A stretch of 64,000 nt of DNA. Source: Pseudoips prasinana. Lineage: Eukaryota; Arthropoda; Insecta; Lepidoptera; Nolidae. Positions within the stretch are counted from its first letter, which is position 1; every line of letters starts with the position of its first letter. The stretch spans positions 7,750,001-7,814,000 of the forward strand of contig OX621250.1 of assembly GCA_951640165.1 (NCBI GenBank). Reading direction: 5' to 3'. Of this stretch, positions 21,691 to 31,275 are shown in pieces. A program made the position numbers and the translations under genes. The notes under the pieces were generated by a model that was not told the origin of the DNA, made no database searches, and saw only the letters and a program-made list of their open reading frames with translations.

Positions 21691-22640
21691 AGTTAAGCTC
21701 AGCAATTGGCGTGTTGGCTGCTCGCAGTTGCTATGCTGGACTGGCAGAAGTCGGCAATAGGGGAGGGCAATCCAGAGCCCTCCCAGGGTACGTGTCCCGA
21801 CCAACTGGAACATGGCGCAAAAGGGGAGCACCGGAGCAGTATACCCTCGTTCCCGGGGCTCCACTTATCAGGCGTTAGAAGAAGTCCACGGCAGGTTAAG
21901 TTTAGTCGGTGCGAGCCCGGCATACCCACCCGCAGACACTTTTTGCGAGTAGCATGCGTAGGCATTAGAATGCCTGATAAAATAATAAACAAAAAAAAGT
22001 CGTACTGGGTGCTGGATCAACAAGATCAGCTACGCAGACAGGTCCAACTACGGGGTCCATCAGAGAGCTTCCTAAAGTATGTGAACCCTACGCTGCTACA
22101 CATGGCTTAATACACAATGTTAATAAATGTGAGTACATGGTCTTTAAGGTCACTGGTAAACTTGTTGAGTACGCCTCCCAAGTACACTTAAAGGGTTCGG
22201 CAATCAAACCAAACAACATATTTCAGTGATATTTGAGAGACTACCTTACTGAAGGCCTTAAGGACAATGTAGATATCGAAAGAGAACGTAGGGCTTTAGC
22301 GGTTAGGGTGAATATGTTGATTCGTAGTTTTGCTCGTTGTACTAACCTAGTAAACATCACGCAATTTAAGAAATAATATTGTCAGAGTTTTTACACGGAA
22401 AACATGTGGGTTCAGTATTCACAGAGATTATTGGTTGCACTAGGAGTCCGATATAATAATATTTTCAAATTGTTATTGGGGCTGCCTCGTTTTTGTAGAG
22501 CTCCGGGGATGATTGCGGAAGCTCGTACAGATAGTGTTCGTTAGAAAAAACAGCCTCCTTAGACGTTTACCGTTAGCCTTTCGGCGGCTTTCACTGTTTC
22601 ACCAGACTATAAATGTGAGGTGAGGTTCTAGCCGTCTAGC
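21691..22640 (+). mobile_element. LINE ORF2 C-terminal fragment, rearranged
   Basis: The part 22085-22560 in shifting frames reads NKCEYMVFKV, IERERRALAVRVNML, YNNIFKLLLGLPRFCRAPG and MIAEARTDSV, the familiar C-terminal order of a lepidopteran LINE reverse transcriptase. The GC-rich part at 21691-22000 has a different character and may come from the 5' leader of a related element joined by deletion. Stops and frameshifts make it non-functional. Confidence 0.7.
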
Positions 22641-22693
22641 AAATGCAACACTAGTCTGTTGTTTCATTTGCTAGATGGCTAGAACCCCACGGC
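22617..22693. repeat. hairpin with about 26-bp stem
   Basis: gaggttctagccgtctagca and its near-inverse around 22670-22693 enclose a loop of about 20 bases. It lies just after the LINE fragment. Confidence 0.75.
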
Positions 22694-22872
22694 AGAGCGG
22701 CAGCAAAGGATCGAGTTTAGGGATATTGTGTGCAACTGTCTTTTCTATGCTGAAAGACGGACCGCTTGTCTGATGAAATAGGGAGGAGGAGGGCGCATCG
22801 GTACGATGATGGAAGGTAATGATGGAGAGAAAGTAAGTGATAATTTTACCTTAAGCTTATCTTACCTACGTT
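22694..22872. other. spacer, nothing recognised
   Basis: GC-richer DNA between the hairpin and the hAT-type MITE. No frame or repeat was recognised. Confidence 0.4.
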
Positions 22873-22881
22873 ACCTGTGTT

Positions 22882-23114
22882 CAGGGTTGCCACTTGCCAT
22901 CTCTAAAATTTGGCAACCAGTACAAGACTCGTGAAAATCCCGGATTTTGGAGCCCAAAACCCGGACATGTTAACAGTCAGAACTGTCCTGCGACTCGCTG
23001 CCAGAGGCAGTGTCGGTAAGTGGGTTCGAACTTTTTGAACCCGGGTGACAAATGAAACCATGCCCGGATCTAAACTAGGACAAATCCGAGGAAACCTGGA
23101 CGGATGGCAACCCT
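22882..23114. mobile_element. hAT-type MITE, 233 bp
   Basis: It begins CAGGGTTGCCA and ends TGGCAACCCT. ACCTGTGTT occurs directly before (22873-22881) and after (23115-23123); the hAT-type 8-base duplication is CCTGTGTT plus one base of ambiguity. No coding capacity. Confidence 0.88.
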
Positions 23115-23124
23115 ACCTGTGTTA

Positions 23125-23870
23125 AACTGCTTGTGTAGAAGAAAGCAGAATAAGTCTAAAAAATTAAATAAAATTCAGATTTTAATGAAAACTAATTTAT
23201 TTTCTATAAGTATTAAACATTAGCATTCTATAATATATTTTTACTTATTAATCTATCTATACAAATATAAATTAGTAGGTACAAAATGTTATAGATGACT
23301 AGAAATAATCTTATACAATCGAGTAAGTTTAACAAAAAAAAATATATATATATATAGTTACGATTAATTAACGAATCGATGTCTTAAAGTTGAAATGTTG
23401 GGTCAATTGTACTGAGTTTAACATACATATAAATTAGATAGGGACGAAATGTATAAGTCGTCACTACGATAGTGAATACACTTGCACTGAATACGAAAAT
23501 CGCTCTCAATACGTGTGTGTAGTATAGTCGAAGTGAGCATGCGTGTAACAAACTATAAGGTCTAAAGGTCCTGACCATAAAGTTAGTATACCTAGCTATA
23601 AACAAACTTTATGGTACTGGTTCTGGACACTGTGAGAAGGCCCAACAACTCATACTGGAATTAAGCTCAGTTTAAACATTAGAACAAAAACATTATTTAT
23701 AAGTTAAGATACACGTCACTACTATTTTGACGCACTCAGGTTTTGGGTTCTATTTCCGTTCAAGACAACAATTTGTGTTATTCACAAACAGTAGTTTGAG
23801 TTTAGATGTTTTTTGTCTCCATAATTTAACGTATCTTGTGACACAGGGACTTATTTCCCTAATGAGGGTG
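23125..23870. other. intergenic with short TA run
   Basis: A short TA microsatellite is at about 23340-23358. No gene or repeat was recognised in the rest. Confidence 0.45.
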
Positions 23871-24204
23871 TTCCGGACATCACATCAGGCGGCGCTGCGC
23901 TCGCGCCTCCGACCGGTTCGCTGAACTTCAGCGTCCTTCCCCACCTCGCTAACCGGCCGTCGATATAGCGGCGGGGATTCACTCACCAGACTCAACGCGA
24001 GCAACGCGATTATCAATTTGAATCAATACATTTTTTTATATATCGAAGATAATAGTTTTATTTAGTAGCTAAGACCCCCAGAGCACTACTGGAGCTTGGA
24101 AATCAAACAGTGGTCCTTCGAGCCGGATAGCTGTTTCATTTCCAAACTCCAGTAGTGCTCGGAGGCGCGAGCGCAGCGCCACCTGATGTGATGTCCGGAA
24201 CAGA
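23871..24204. repeat. inverted repeat with 45-bp arms and inner hairpin
   Basis: gtgttccggacatcacatca and the following GC-rich ggcgctgcgctcgcgcctcc at 23871-23915 recur inverted at 24155-24204. Inside, gagcactactggag (24077) pairs with ctccagtagtgctc (24148-24161). The structure looks like a small foldback inserted beside another. Confidence 0.75.
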
Positions 24205-24409
24205 GGGCGTTTAATAATGTCTTTTTTAAAAATGTAATAAACTATAGGTTCGATTTTGAATGCATTTCTCTCATTGGCTAGAATAAATAGTAACATTTTT
24301 ACATACAAAAAACTATGAACATGTTGTCAAGATTGTATCTCTTCCCAGCAACCGTTGAATGGACCAGGAGTGAAGAAAAGGCTGGGTATTTCTTCTTTCT
24401 TCAATGTTT
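24205..24409. other. spacer, nothing recognised
   Basis: AT-rich. No feature supported. Confidence 0.4.
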
Positions 24410-24920
24410 AAGGTTCCGTACTCAAAGGGTAAAACGGGACCCTATTACTAAGACTTTGCTGTCTGCCTGTCCGTCTTAGTTAGTTAGACAGTTAGTTCTC
24501 AGTTAGACAGTTGATATTTTCACAGATGATGTATTTCTATTGCCGCTAAAACAACAAATAATAAAAACAGAATAAAATAAATATTTAAGGGGGTTTCCAT
24601 ACAACAAACGTGAATTTTTTGCTCGTTTTTATAGATAACTAGCTGTGCCCCGCGGTGTTACCCGCGTTAAATTTTATAAATTTTTTATTTGCTATAAACT
24701 TCACGGAGCCCGAGACCTTTCCAACGAATGCAAAACCGTGGAAATCGGTTCGTGCGTTCTGGAGTTATAGCGTCAGGAAGGAAAACCCGACTTATTTTTA
24801 TATAGTAGATGGTACGGAACCCTTCGTACGCGAGTCCGACTCCCAATTGGCCGGTTTTATAGATAATGGCACGGACGGACGCCTTCGTGTTTAGTCCGAC
24901 TCGCACTTGGCTGGTTGTTA
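24410..24920 (-). repeat. lepidopteran ACGGGACC repeat with nested CCCGCGG repeat
   Basis: Left part has ttccgtactcaaagggtaaa and acgggaccctattactaaga; right part has acggaacccttcgtacgcga and a duplicated cgagtccgactcgcacttgg-type end. A second repeat (agctgtgccccgcggtgtta, about 24646-24810) interrupts it. Other copies of the outer repeat: 30160-30790, 34556-34831, 41805-42050. Confidence 0.8.
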
Positions 24921-25346
24921 TGTTTACTTTACTATAGGTTAGAAGTCAGTTATTTTGAATTTTATACGGTTTTGATTACTGTAGTTGGTAAATTTAACAT
25001 GGAATGTCGGAATTGAATGGCTTTTTATTCAAAACAATATTCAAAATCCGAACCAAAATTCACGTAATTAATTATATACAGAAATAGTAAAACTTGTACA
25101 AGTATAACTTAAATTTTATTTACACTGGGTAATATAGGATATGTGGTTAAAATTATGTACTTACAGTAATAATAACATTAGATTATTTTCTACTGTACAT
25201 AAATATTGTTGGTAACTCTATTGACTAGGTTTGGAATTAATCCTGTTAAATATTATAAATTATATGCATGTAAAAATGTATTAAACACAACATTGATGAT
25301 GTCGGCTCGATTGCCATTTTTTCTCAAAATGTTAGTAGCAATTTAA
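24921..25346. other. intergenic, AT-rich
   Basis: No feature could be supported. Confidence 0.45.
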
Positions 25347-25436
25347 GTTCATGAAATATTGCTATTCATTGAAACGTAGAGTATGTGATAATTTTCACAA
25401 GCTCTACGTTTCAATGAATAGCAATATTTCATGAAC
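25347..25436. repeat. perfect 35-bp inverted repeat, 20-bp loop
   Basis: 25347-25381 and 25402-25436 are exact reverse complements (begins gttcatgaaatattgc). No tandem copies and no GC-rich stem with T-run, so it is not a bacterial-style terminator. Confidence 0.92.
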
Positions 25437-25732
25437 ATGTGTTTCTGGCACTCGCCGGCCGCTAGCTTCGTAAGGCTTCGTTGCCATTGAGATTCGTTCA
25501 TACAACCGTTTTCTGTAGACTCGTACGAAGGTGGATTCGATATAGCATTGCTTTTTTAATTTCTTCATCCTTTTAAAGGAGACCACACACATGTTAAATC
25601 GGAAAGGGATCGTCACCGTATCGCCCTTCGCCGCGCTGTCAAACAGGTGTCATTCTAACGTAAGCACGTATCCAAAGCGGATCAGCAAGTCCGAAACATT
25701 GATTCTCTACCTACGGCTACTAGAGGCTATAC
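25437..25732. other. unassigned region
   Basis: An open frame of 70 codons on the minus strand (25404-25616) has no recognisable motif and no ATG start. Nothing else was seen. Confidence 0.35.
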
Positions 25733-25925
25733 GACGTCTCGGCTACGGCTAGGCAGCGCATCGCCTCTGCTACAGCTAGGCAACGCAAATCCTCGGCTAC
25801 GGCTAGGCGACGCAACACCTCGGCTACGGCTAGGCGACGCAACACCTCGGCTACGGCTAGGCGACGCAACACCTCGGCTACGGCTAGGCGACGCAACACC
25901 TCGGCTACGGCTAGGCGACGCCGCG
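25733..25925. repeat. 27-bp minisatellite, about 7 units
   Basis: The unit ctcggctacggctaggcgac plus gcaacac is nearly identical in the last four copies and diverged in the first ones. The period is a multiple of three, so at least two plus-strand frames stay open and would give SATARRRNT or PRLRLGDAT repeats. No ATG precedes either frame within the array. Confidence 0.9.
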
Positions 25926-26065
25926 CTTACGGTTTACTCGTCACGAGGCGAGTCGTTTTCGTTACGATTCCGATTAGTGTGTATTGCAGTAAGTAGTTTT
26001 ATACAAAGAATACTGAGCGACTCGAGTTGACACAGTTACGATAAGTTTCCGAGTTGATATGTGTG

Positions 26066-26284
26066 CTAAGGCGATTAGCCCCATGATGCAGCGTAGTGCG
26101 TGAGTGCATGTTCTAACGTTGCTTGTAAGTATTTCCGTTTGTATAGAAAACACGCACAGTCCATCACACAGAACATGTATCTGCATGAACGCACGTGGAT
26201 GCATGTTCTGTGTGGAGATACTTACAAGCAACGTTAGAACACACACTAGGCTGCATCATGCGGGGCAGTGTGTCGCCTAACCTT
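26066..26284. repeat. foldback with about 90-100-bp imperfect arms
   Basis: Inner arms cgttgcttgtaagtat (about 26117-26132) and atacttacaagcaacg (26218-26233) are exact inverses; similarity extends outward through tgatgcagc / gctgcatca to aaggcgattag / cctaacctt. The centre has another small palindrome (acagaacatg / catgttctgt). Confidence 0.8.
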
Positions 26285-26639
26285 AAACCAATTTGTTCTA
26301 CTTGGAATCGTCAACTTTGTAAAACACCAGTGTAATCACTAACATGACCTGAAGTTTTCCATTGGCAAGAAAAAGCTCTCTGTGCTACTAACATCTTTAC
26401 CATCGAAGTTGGTTTCCAAATGTTTGACGCCGTTCTCATGCTCACAGCACTTGGGAAAAGGGGCCATATGGTCCGTTTTGTAGATAAAGGATTTGCTATA
26501 GTTCTGTTGAGACCTCTCTTGGTTGTTGTTAGCCGTGGACCGCAGGCCACGACTCCTGTCTCAGAGTTTTGAAGAGCCGTTGTTCAGGAGACGGATGCTG
26601 CTCTCACGACCGACGCTGGTACTGGAATATTAAGATTAT
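26285..26639. other. unassigned region
   Basis: A 79-codon minus-strand open frame (26311-26550) shows no motif I recognise and may be chance or a relic of a transposon. Confidence 0.35.
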
Positions 26640-26925
26640 TTATAGATGTTTACTATTATATAATAATATCCTTGGTCATTATTCACGTACGGCCATCTGA
26701 TCACAAACTAAGTAGAGCTTGTACTATTGAAACCAGATAACTGATATACTACATACACTACTTTTCTTTTGTAAATCCATACTTATATAGATAATTACAC
26801 CCAGACTCAGGACTAACAGACATGTTCATGCACACAAATATCTACTCTGTGTGGGTATCGAACCCACGACCTGCGGCGTGAAACGCAAGTATTTACCAAC
26901 CACGCTAACCGGCCAGCTGAGATAT
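26640..26925 (-). mobile_element. tRNA-derived SINE, family 2
   Basis: On the minus strand it starts with a tRNA-like head (gttagcgtggttggtaaata; tcgtgggttcgatacccac), a body with gaacatgtctgttagtcctg, and ends in gcttagtttgtgatcagatg before an ATT-rich tail. Other copies: 49385-49640, 56035-56215 and partial ones at 27137, 32900 and 41000-41470. Confidence 0.85.
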
Positions 26926-27036
26926 TTTTTTTACAGAAAAGTCCCTACATCACTTTTTGGCCCGACCCGGGATTTGAACCCGGGACCTCGTTCTCTGCGG
27001 GTGAACACGCTACAGCTAGACCAACGAGGCAAGGCT
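26926..27036 (-). mobile_element. SINE family 1, head only
   Basis: The minus strand has the head gcctcgttggtctagctgta and a B-box-like gggttcaaatcccgggtc. It stops after about 110 bases, and its outer end takes part in a palindrome (27020-27140). Confidence 0.8.
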
Positions 27037-27140
27037 TTATAAATATGTATTGACAAACGAATAGTAGAATATATAATGACAACTTATATATTCTTCTATT
27101 CGTTTGTCAATACATATTTATAAAGCCTTGCCTCGTTGGT
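27020..27140. repeat. near-perfect 55-bp palindrome at a SINE end
   Basis: 27020-27074 and 27085-27140 are reverse complements with one mismatch and a 10-base spacer. The arm includes the first bases of the SINE head plus AT-rich flank, so the flank and SINE end were duplicated in inverse orientation. Confidence 0.88.
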
Positions 27141-27240
27141 CCAGTCTAAGGTTTCCATAGTAGGTACAAGCTTTGCTTAGTTTGACATCAGCAGTGTGTG
27201 AATAATGTCCCAGGATATTATTATTATTTAGTAAAATGGA
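27137..27240 (+). mobile_element. SINE family 2, 3' part
   Basis: ggtttccatagtaggtacaa and aatgtcccaggatattatta match the 3' half of family 2. The head is missing. Confidence 0.7.
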
Positions 27241-27402
27241 CCAAATAGTAATGACTAAAATCTTCAGCTGTAACTGTGAATGCCAATTAAAAAGAAAAAG
27301 CAAACCAAATTCCAATTCGCAGGCCATGGCTAGGTATTTCAATTTGTTTGGTATACAGTATCGGAGATATGAAGATTTCTGTTGATATTATAGTATACTT
27401 AC
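27241..27402. other. flank of the orphan exon
   Basis: Probable intron or spacer on the minus-strand 3' side of the exon at 27403-27516. Confidence 0.35.
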
Positions 27403-27516
27403 GTTCTAGGTACCATGCTGATATTCGTTTTTCTGCTGGAGTGAAGTCTTCTCGAGGTGGAGAGTGATAGTGACCCTCGTGGACCGTGTGTAGAGCTGCT
27501 TCGGCATAACAGATAC
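27403..27516 (-). CDS. orphan internal coding exon, gene not recognised
   Basis: On the minus strand an acceptor (tttccag) precedes the exon and a strong donor (gtaagtat) follows it. The exon is 114 bases, begins and ends in phase 1 and has one open frame: ICYAEAALHTVHEGHYHSPP, then REDFTPAEKRISAWYLE. Composition and splice sites are like a real exon, and no repeat overlaps it. The phase does not fit as the direct next exon after the GPCR TM7 exon (which ends in phase 2), so it may belong to another gene. No domain is recognised. Confidence 0.6.
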
Positions 27517-27611
27517 CTGGAAAATTATTTCAGTACATTGCTTACATTTGCTTGCTCATTCAACCATTATAGCTGAAATAAGACCACTTTTTTTTGGACA
27601 AGCGACTGTTT
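27517..27611. other. probable intron flank
   Basis: AT-rich; acceptor of the orphan exon lies at its left edge. Nothing else. Confidence 0.35.
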
Positions 27612-27760
27612 GACTGCACGTGTGGCGCAACGGCTAAGACAGTCGCCTCACCGCTTCGTGTGGTGGGTTCGATTCCCGCGCCGAACAACTAATTTTGTGT
27701 GACCCATAAAACGGGTCGTTTTTCTTTTAAAAAGAAAATGCGCGAACACATTTCAAAAAA
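27612..27760 (+). mobile_element. tRNA-derived SINE, family 3
   Basis: The head gtggcgcaacggctaagaca and gtgggttcgattcccgcgcc are A- and B-box-like. The body goes on with gacccataaaacgggtcgtt. Minus-strand relatives lie at 31985-32165 and 39055-39250. It lacks the compact cloverleaf of a functional tRNA. Confidence 0.8.
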
Positions 27761-27904
27761 AATGTTGGCAGAATCAGCTCAATAGCACTCTCTTCTATCG
27801 TTAATTGTTCTCTAGGTATATTTATTTATAAATATATATTAGTCTATTATAGTTTTTATTTATGTATTGTATGTAATTATTCATAATTATATATTTTTAC
27901 AGTG

Positions 27905-28050
27905 ATAATCCACACAAGACGTTTTTAAAGTGCACCTACCTTGTTTTTCTCTGCATCACCCCAAGGTTGACTGGTAGAGAATGCCTACGGCATTAAGAGC
28001 GCCTGTGTACTTTCATGTGCAAAAGTTTTAAAATAAATAAATAAATAGCT
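27905..28050 (+). mobile_element. LINE 3' tail with TAAA repeats
   Basis: gagaatgcctacggcattaa followed by aataaataaataaat at 28033-28048 is a common lepidopteran LINE 3' end. No coding part is left. Confidence 0.65.
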
Positions 28051-28054
28051 GTTG

Positions 28055-28330
28055 TGAGTCTGGATGTCATTTGCGTCCATCTATTATATGTTTGTAAAGT
28101 ACTCCGCGCCACAGGGATAATATTACATAGTGCGGGCGTTGTCTTAAAAAAAAACCACGCTTGGCAGACGGGTTGGCGATTGCGGAAAGATGGTCATAGT
28201 ACACAGAAGGAAGCAGCCCGTCCTCTGGCAGATATTCCCTCGGGTCGACTTTGCGCGCGAGATGAGATGGGGTGATGATATTCTGATATGCACCGCCGTC
28301 ACCACAACTGCTTCTACGGGTGGTTAATTT
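28055..28330 (-). repeat. dispersed repeat, family X
   Basis: The block with catctcatc, gtcgacccgagg, ggcagacgggttggcgat recurs at 48300-48476 / 49180-49380, 57800-58015, and partly at 32830-32900 and 46940-46985. Some copies end with the LINE signature gtccagca and a GAT-rich tail, so the family is probably a LINE 3' region. Confidence 0.65.
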
Positions 28331-28724
28331 AACAGTAGATAATGTGACCCCGTTCGTTTTAAGGGACACATTTAACTTTATTGGCCTTTTCATGGCCTAA
28401 ACAATCTTAGTAACGACTCTAAAGTCAGTCATTAAACGATGTTTCTCCTGTGGCTCGGAGAGCTTTTAATGGCTTTAGATAAGCGCAAGATATGACTGTT
28501 GGGGGTTGACTCGTTTTTGCAGTGCGTCAGGTATTTTTGCTAAGGCTAGCATATACTACTTTAGGGCTATAGTGAGGTTATATAAGTGAGGTAGGGCATA
28601 GCGTTCTTTCGCTCAAAGAGCAGCCCGACTGGGGAAGTACCTTCACCTTACAGAAGACACTCCTTAATAATAACATTAATAATTTTAATGTTGTGTTTCC
28701 GAGTGTGAGTAAGGTCGCCAGAGC
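28331..28724. other. intergenic, nothing recognised
   Basis: No feature could be supported. Confidence 0.4.
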
Positions 28725-28885
28725 TCATTGGGGTGGGGGGAAGGGTCAGCAACACTTGTTTGCTGACTCTTAAAGGCCGGCAACGCACCCGCGTCACCTC
28801 TGGTGTTGCGAGTGTCATGGGCGGCGGTGATCACTTACCATCAGGTGACCCACTTGCTCGTTTGTCGCCCTCTGATATATAAAAA
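28725..28885 (+). mobile_element. LINE 3' end with short poly(A)
   Basis: ggtgttgcgagtgtcatggg and tcaggtgacccacttgctcg are the 3' end also present at 31128-31275 and (minus) 47021-47150. It ends in about ten A residues near 28880. Confidence 0.75.
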
Positions 28886-29330
28886 AAAAATATCGGAAAA
28901 GAGTGGCCTCCCTGATGCGGCGCGTGCGTGACAGCACCAACAGCCTTCTGAATACCATATTGGAAAGGGTTGATTGTCCGGTTGTGAGGCACTGGAATAC
29001 CGTACACGGATCTGGAGGGATCCTATTTAATGTAAAATAGTGCGCATGTAATACTAACATAGTTATAAGTTTGATTTACTAACAATATATGGATTATTTA
29101 TGAATCCGAAAACAAAAATGACTAAATCATTCGTTCAATCGGCTTCAACGCTGAAAATCCATTTAGGATCATTTCAGGTCACATGTGCTCACGGAAGCCG
29201 ATTTATGCCGAGATCATTATCAAGATGACCGTTGAATAAGGCGATATCCCACCTGGGTGGCATCAAAATATTGGACTGGCAAGAGACGGTGCAAGACTAT
29301 GTCCGCTGCTAAAAGTAAATTCCGTGGTTC
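28886..29330. other. mixed region with partial copies of the next foldback
   Basis: Around 29130-29215 a degenerate stretch resembles the arm at 29390-29500 (cggcttcaacg, acatgtgctcac). Otherwise nothing is recognised. Confidence 0.45.
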
Positions 29331-29573
29331 TGGGGCTCTACCGGCTAAGTCACCGAACATCGATTTCTTAAATGGCGTTCATATAAATAAAGGTTGAAAA
29401 TGCCTTAATTAATCGTTAAATCGGCTTCTATGAGCACATGTGACGCCATAAATGGCCCGGAATCGATTGTCAACGTTGAAGCCGATTTAACGATTGATTA
29501 AGGCATTTTTAACCAAAATTTATTTGAACGCCATTTAAGATATCGATGTTCGGCGACTTAGCCGGTAGAGCCC
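29331..29573. repeat. foldback element, about 243 bp
   Basis: GGGGCTCTACCGGCTAAGTC at the left is matched by its inverse at the right end; arms are about 95-100 bases with a 45-base loop. Outer flanks do not show an obvious duplication. Confidence 0.85.
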
Positions 29574-30159
29574 CTGGTCGTCTTTACATAAGTGTGGAAT
29601 TATTGGATAAGGCTTATTAACTAAAACCTTCAAACTTCCTAAACAGTTAAAAAGCCTTAGTTAATATATAATGGGTCTATTAATTATAAATACTTAACCT
29701 TAATTATTAAGTATCTTTATTTATTCCTCTACTCATTACTAACTGTTCCTACTGTGTCTCTAATTATTGTGTTTGTTGTTTATAATCTATACCTACTGTA
29801 TTGTTTTCTTTGATTTCCTGTATGTCTCTAATGCTAATTAGATGTATTCTATTCTATTACCACAGCATCCAATTCCCTTTCCTCTAATACAGAGGTTAGG
29901 GCCGTGATTTCATAATAACTCGGTGATTTATGATTGGCGTGACTTGCCTTTTCACGGATCGTTAGGCCTTTAAAGTTTTTGGGTTGGATGACAAAAAGAT
30001 ATTAAAACTGTTTAATATAAAAGTTTCTGCCTTTCAACCAGTGACACAAAAGAAAAATTAATATGTGGTAAGAACGCCAATATATAAAACAAATTCAATG
30101 CGGCAATTCGACAAACAAATAATTGCTCCACTATTTTTTGTAGGCGTCGGGGAACTGTA
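29574..30159. other. intergenic, nothing recognised
   Basis: AT-rich with no supportable frame or repeat. Confidence 0.45.
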
Positions 30160-30790
30160 ATCCCAAAGGTTAAAACGGGACCCTATTACTAAGACTTCAC
30201 TGTCTGTCTGTCTGTCCGTCTGTCACCAGGTTGTATCTCATGAACCGTGACAGTTAGACAGTTGAAATTTTCACAATGATGTATTTCAGTTGCCGCTATA
30301 ACAACAAATAAAAAAAAATATTTAACGGTTCATGAGATACAGCATGGTGACGGACAGACAGCCGTCACCGCATGCTGTATCTCATGCACCATGATAGTTA
30401 GACAGTTGAAATTTTCCCATATGATATATTTCTATTGCCGCTATAACAACAAATACTAAAAATCTAAATAAAATAAATATTTAAGGGGGCTCCCATGCAA
30501 CAAACGTGAAATTTTTGCTCGTTTTCATAGATAAAGGTACGGAACAAAGTCACATTATATTTTGTAATTAGTAGTAATATTGTCAGAATTGAAGCACGTA
30601 CTTATGATACTTTGATTATGAACAACTGTTTTGGAAGAGGGAAGTCTCCTAACACAGGCATTATATGCTTAAAAGGAGGCTTCCGATACTTGTAATATTA
30701 TTTTATACTGTTTGACGCTAATAAATTATTATTATTATTATTAAAAAAAACCCTTCGTGCGCGAGTCCGACTCGCACTTCTCTGGTTTTT
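30160..30790 (-). repeat. ACGGGACC repeat, internally duplicated and with nested LINE tail
   Basis: aaacgggaccctattactaa at the left; catgagatacagcatggtga occurs twice around 30230-30385, showing an internal duplication; the right end is cccttcgtgcgcgagtccga (30753). A LINE 3' tail (30545-30752) sits inside. Confidence 0.75.
30545..30752 (+). mobile_element. LINE 3' tail nested in the repeat
   Basis: gggaagtctcctaacacagg, aaaaggaggcttccgatact and a tail of TTA repeats then A residues form a typical lepidopteran LINE 3' end. It separates gtacggaac from cccttcg of the host repeat. Confidence 0.7.
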
Positions 30791-30849
30791 TAATATGCTA
30801 TCATTAAATTTAAGGCATGACAACTAAGTTAGGAGATTAGATTGTAGAA

Positions 30850-31275
30850 ATGTTTCTTGAAGAGTCCGCTTGTGCCACCACCGTACCTTCCACAAGAAAC
30901 TTTTTACCGCCCACTACCGCTCTGTGGAATCAATTAACTGCGGAGGTATTTCCGATCCGGTATGAGATGGCACGAAGACCCCCTACAAGATAGACCGATG
31001 ATCTTGTGCGGGTCGCTGGAAATCGCTGGATGCGGATAGCGCAAGACCGGCAATTGTGGAGATCTTTGGGGGAGGCCTTTGTCCAGCAGTGGACGTCTTT
31101 CGGCTGATATGATGATGATGATGACGTGGCAACCTTCAAGAAGCGAGCCTATTCCTTTCCTGAAAAATAACTCGCTTGTGGCTCCTCTGGTGTTGCGAGT
31201 GTCCATGGGCGGCGGTGACCACTTCACATCAGGTGAGTCACTTGCTCGTTTGCCATCTATTATATATATTTTTAA
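30850..31275 (+). mobile_element. LINE C-terminus and 3' end interrupted by a second LINE 3' end
   Basis: The outer element reads NFLPPTTALWNQLTAEVFP at about 30895-30955 and resumes at 31128 with VATFKKRAYSF, then its 3' leader (tgttgcgagtgtccatgggc). The inserted piece (about 30964-31127) has the coding end of the endonuclease-RT family (RRPPTR, then an SRWMRIAQDRQLW-like stretch) and terminates in GATGATGATGATGA. The break is between RY and DVATF in the outer frame. Confidence 0.75.

Noticed and set aside
25733..25925. CRISPR-like regular repeats
   Set aside because: Repeats are contiguous 27-bp units with no unique spacers, in a eukaryotic context; likewise the 51-bp and 66-bp arrays.
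27615..27690. functional tRNA gene
   Set aside because: A/B-box-like parts exist but the cloverleaf is not complete and the same sequence with its body is dispersed (32100, 39200), so it is a SINE head. The same applies to 38425, 38640 and 9643.
30846..30876. duplicated piece of the GPCR TM7 exon
   Set aside because: About 25 of 30 bases resemble the TM7-end sequence at 31690-31720, but the surrounding frame is a LINE C-terminus and no TM7 is present; chance similarity is likely.
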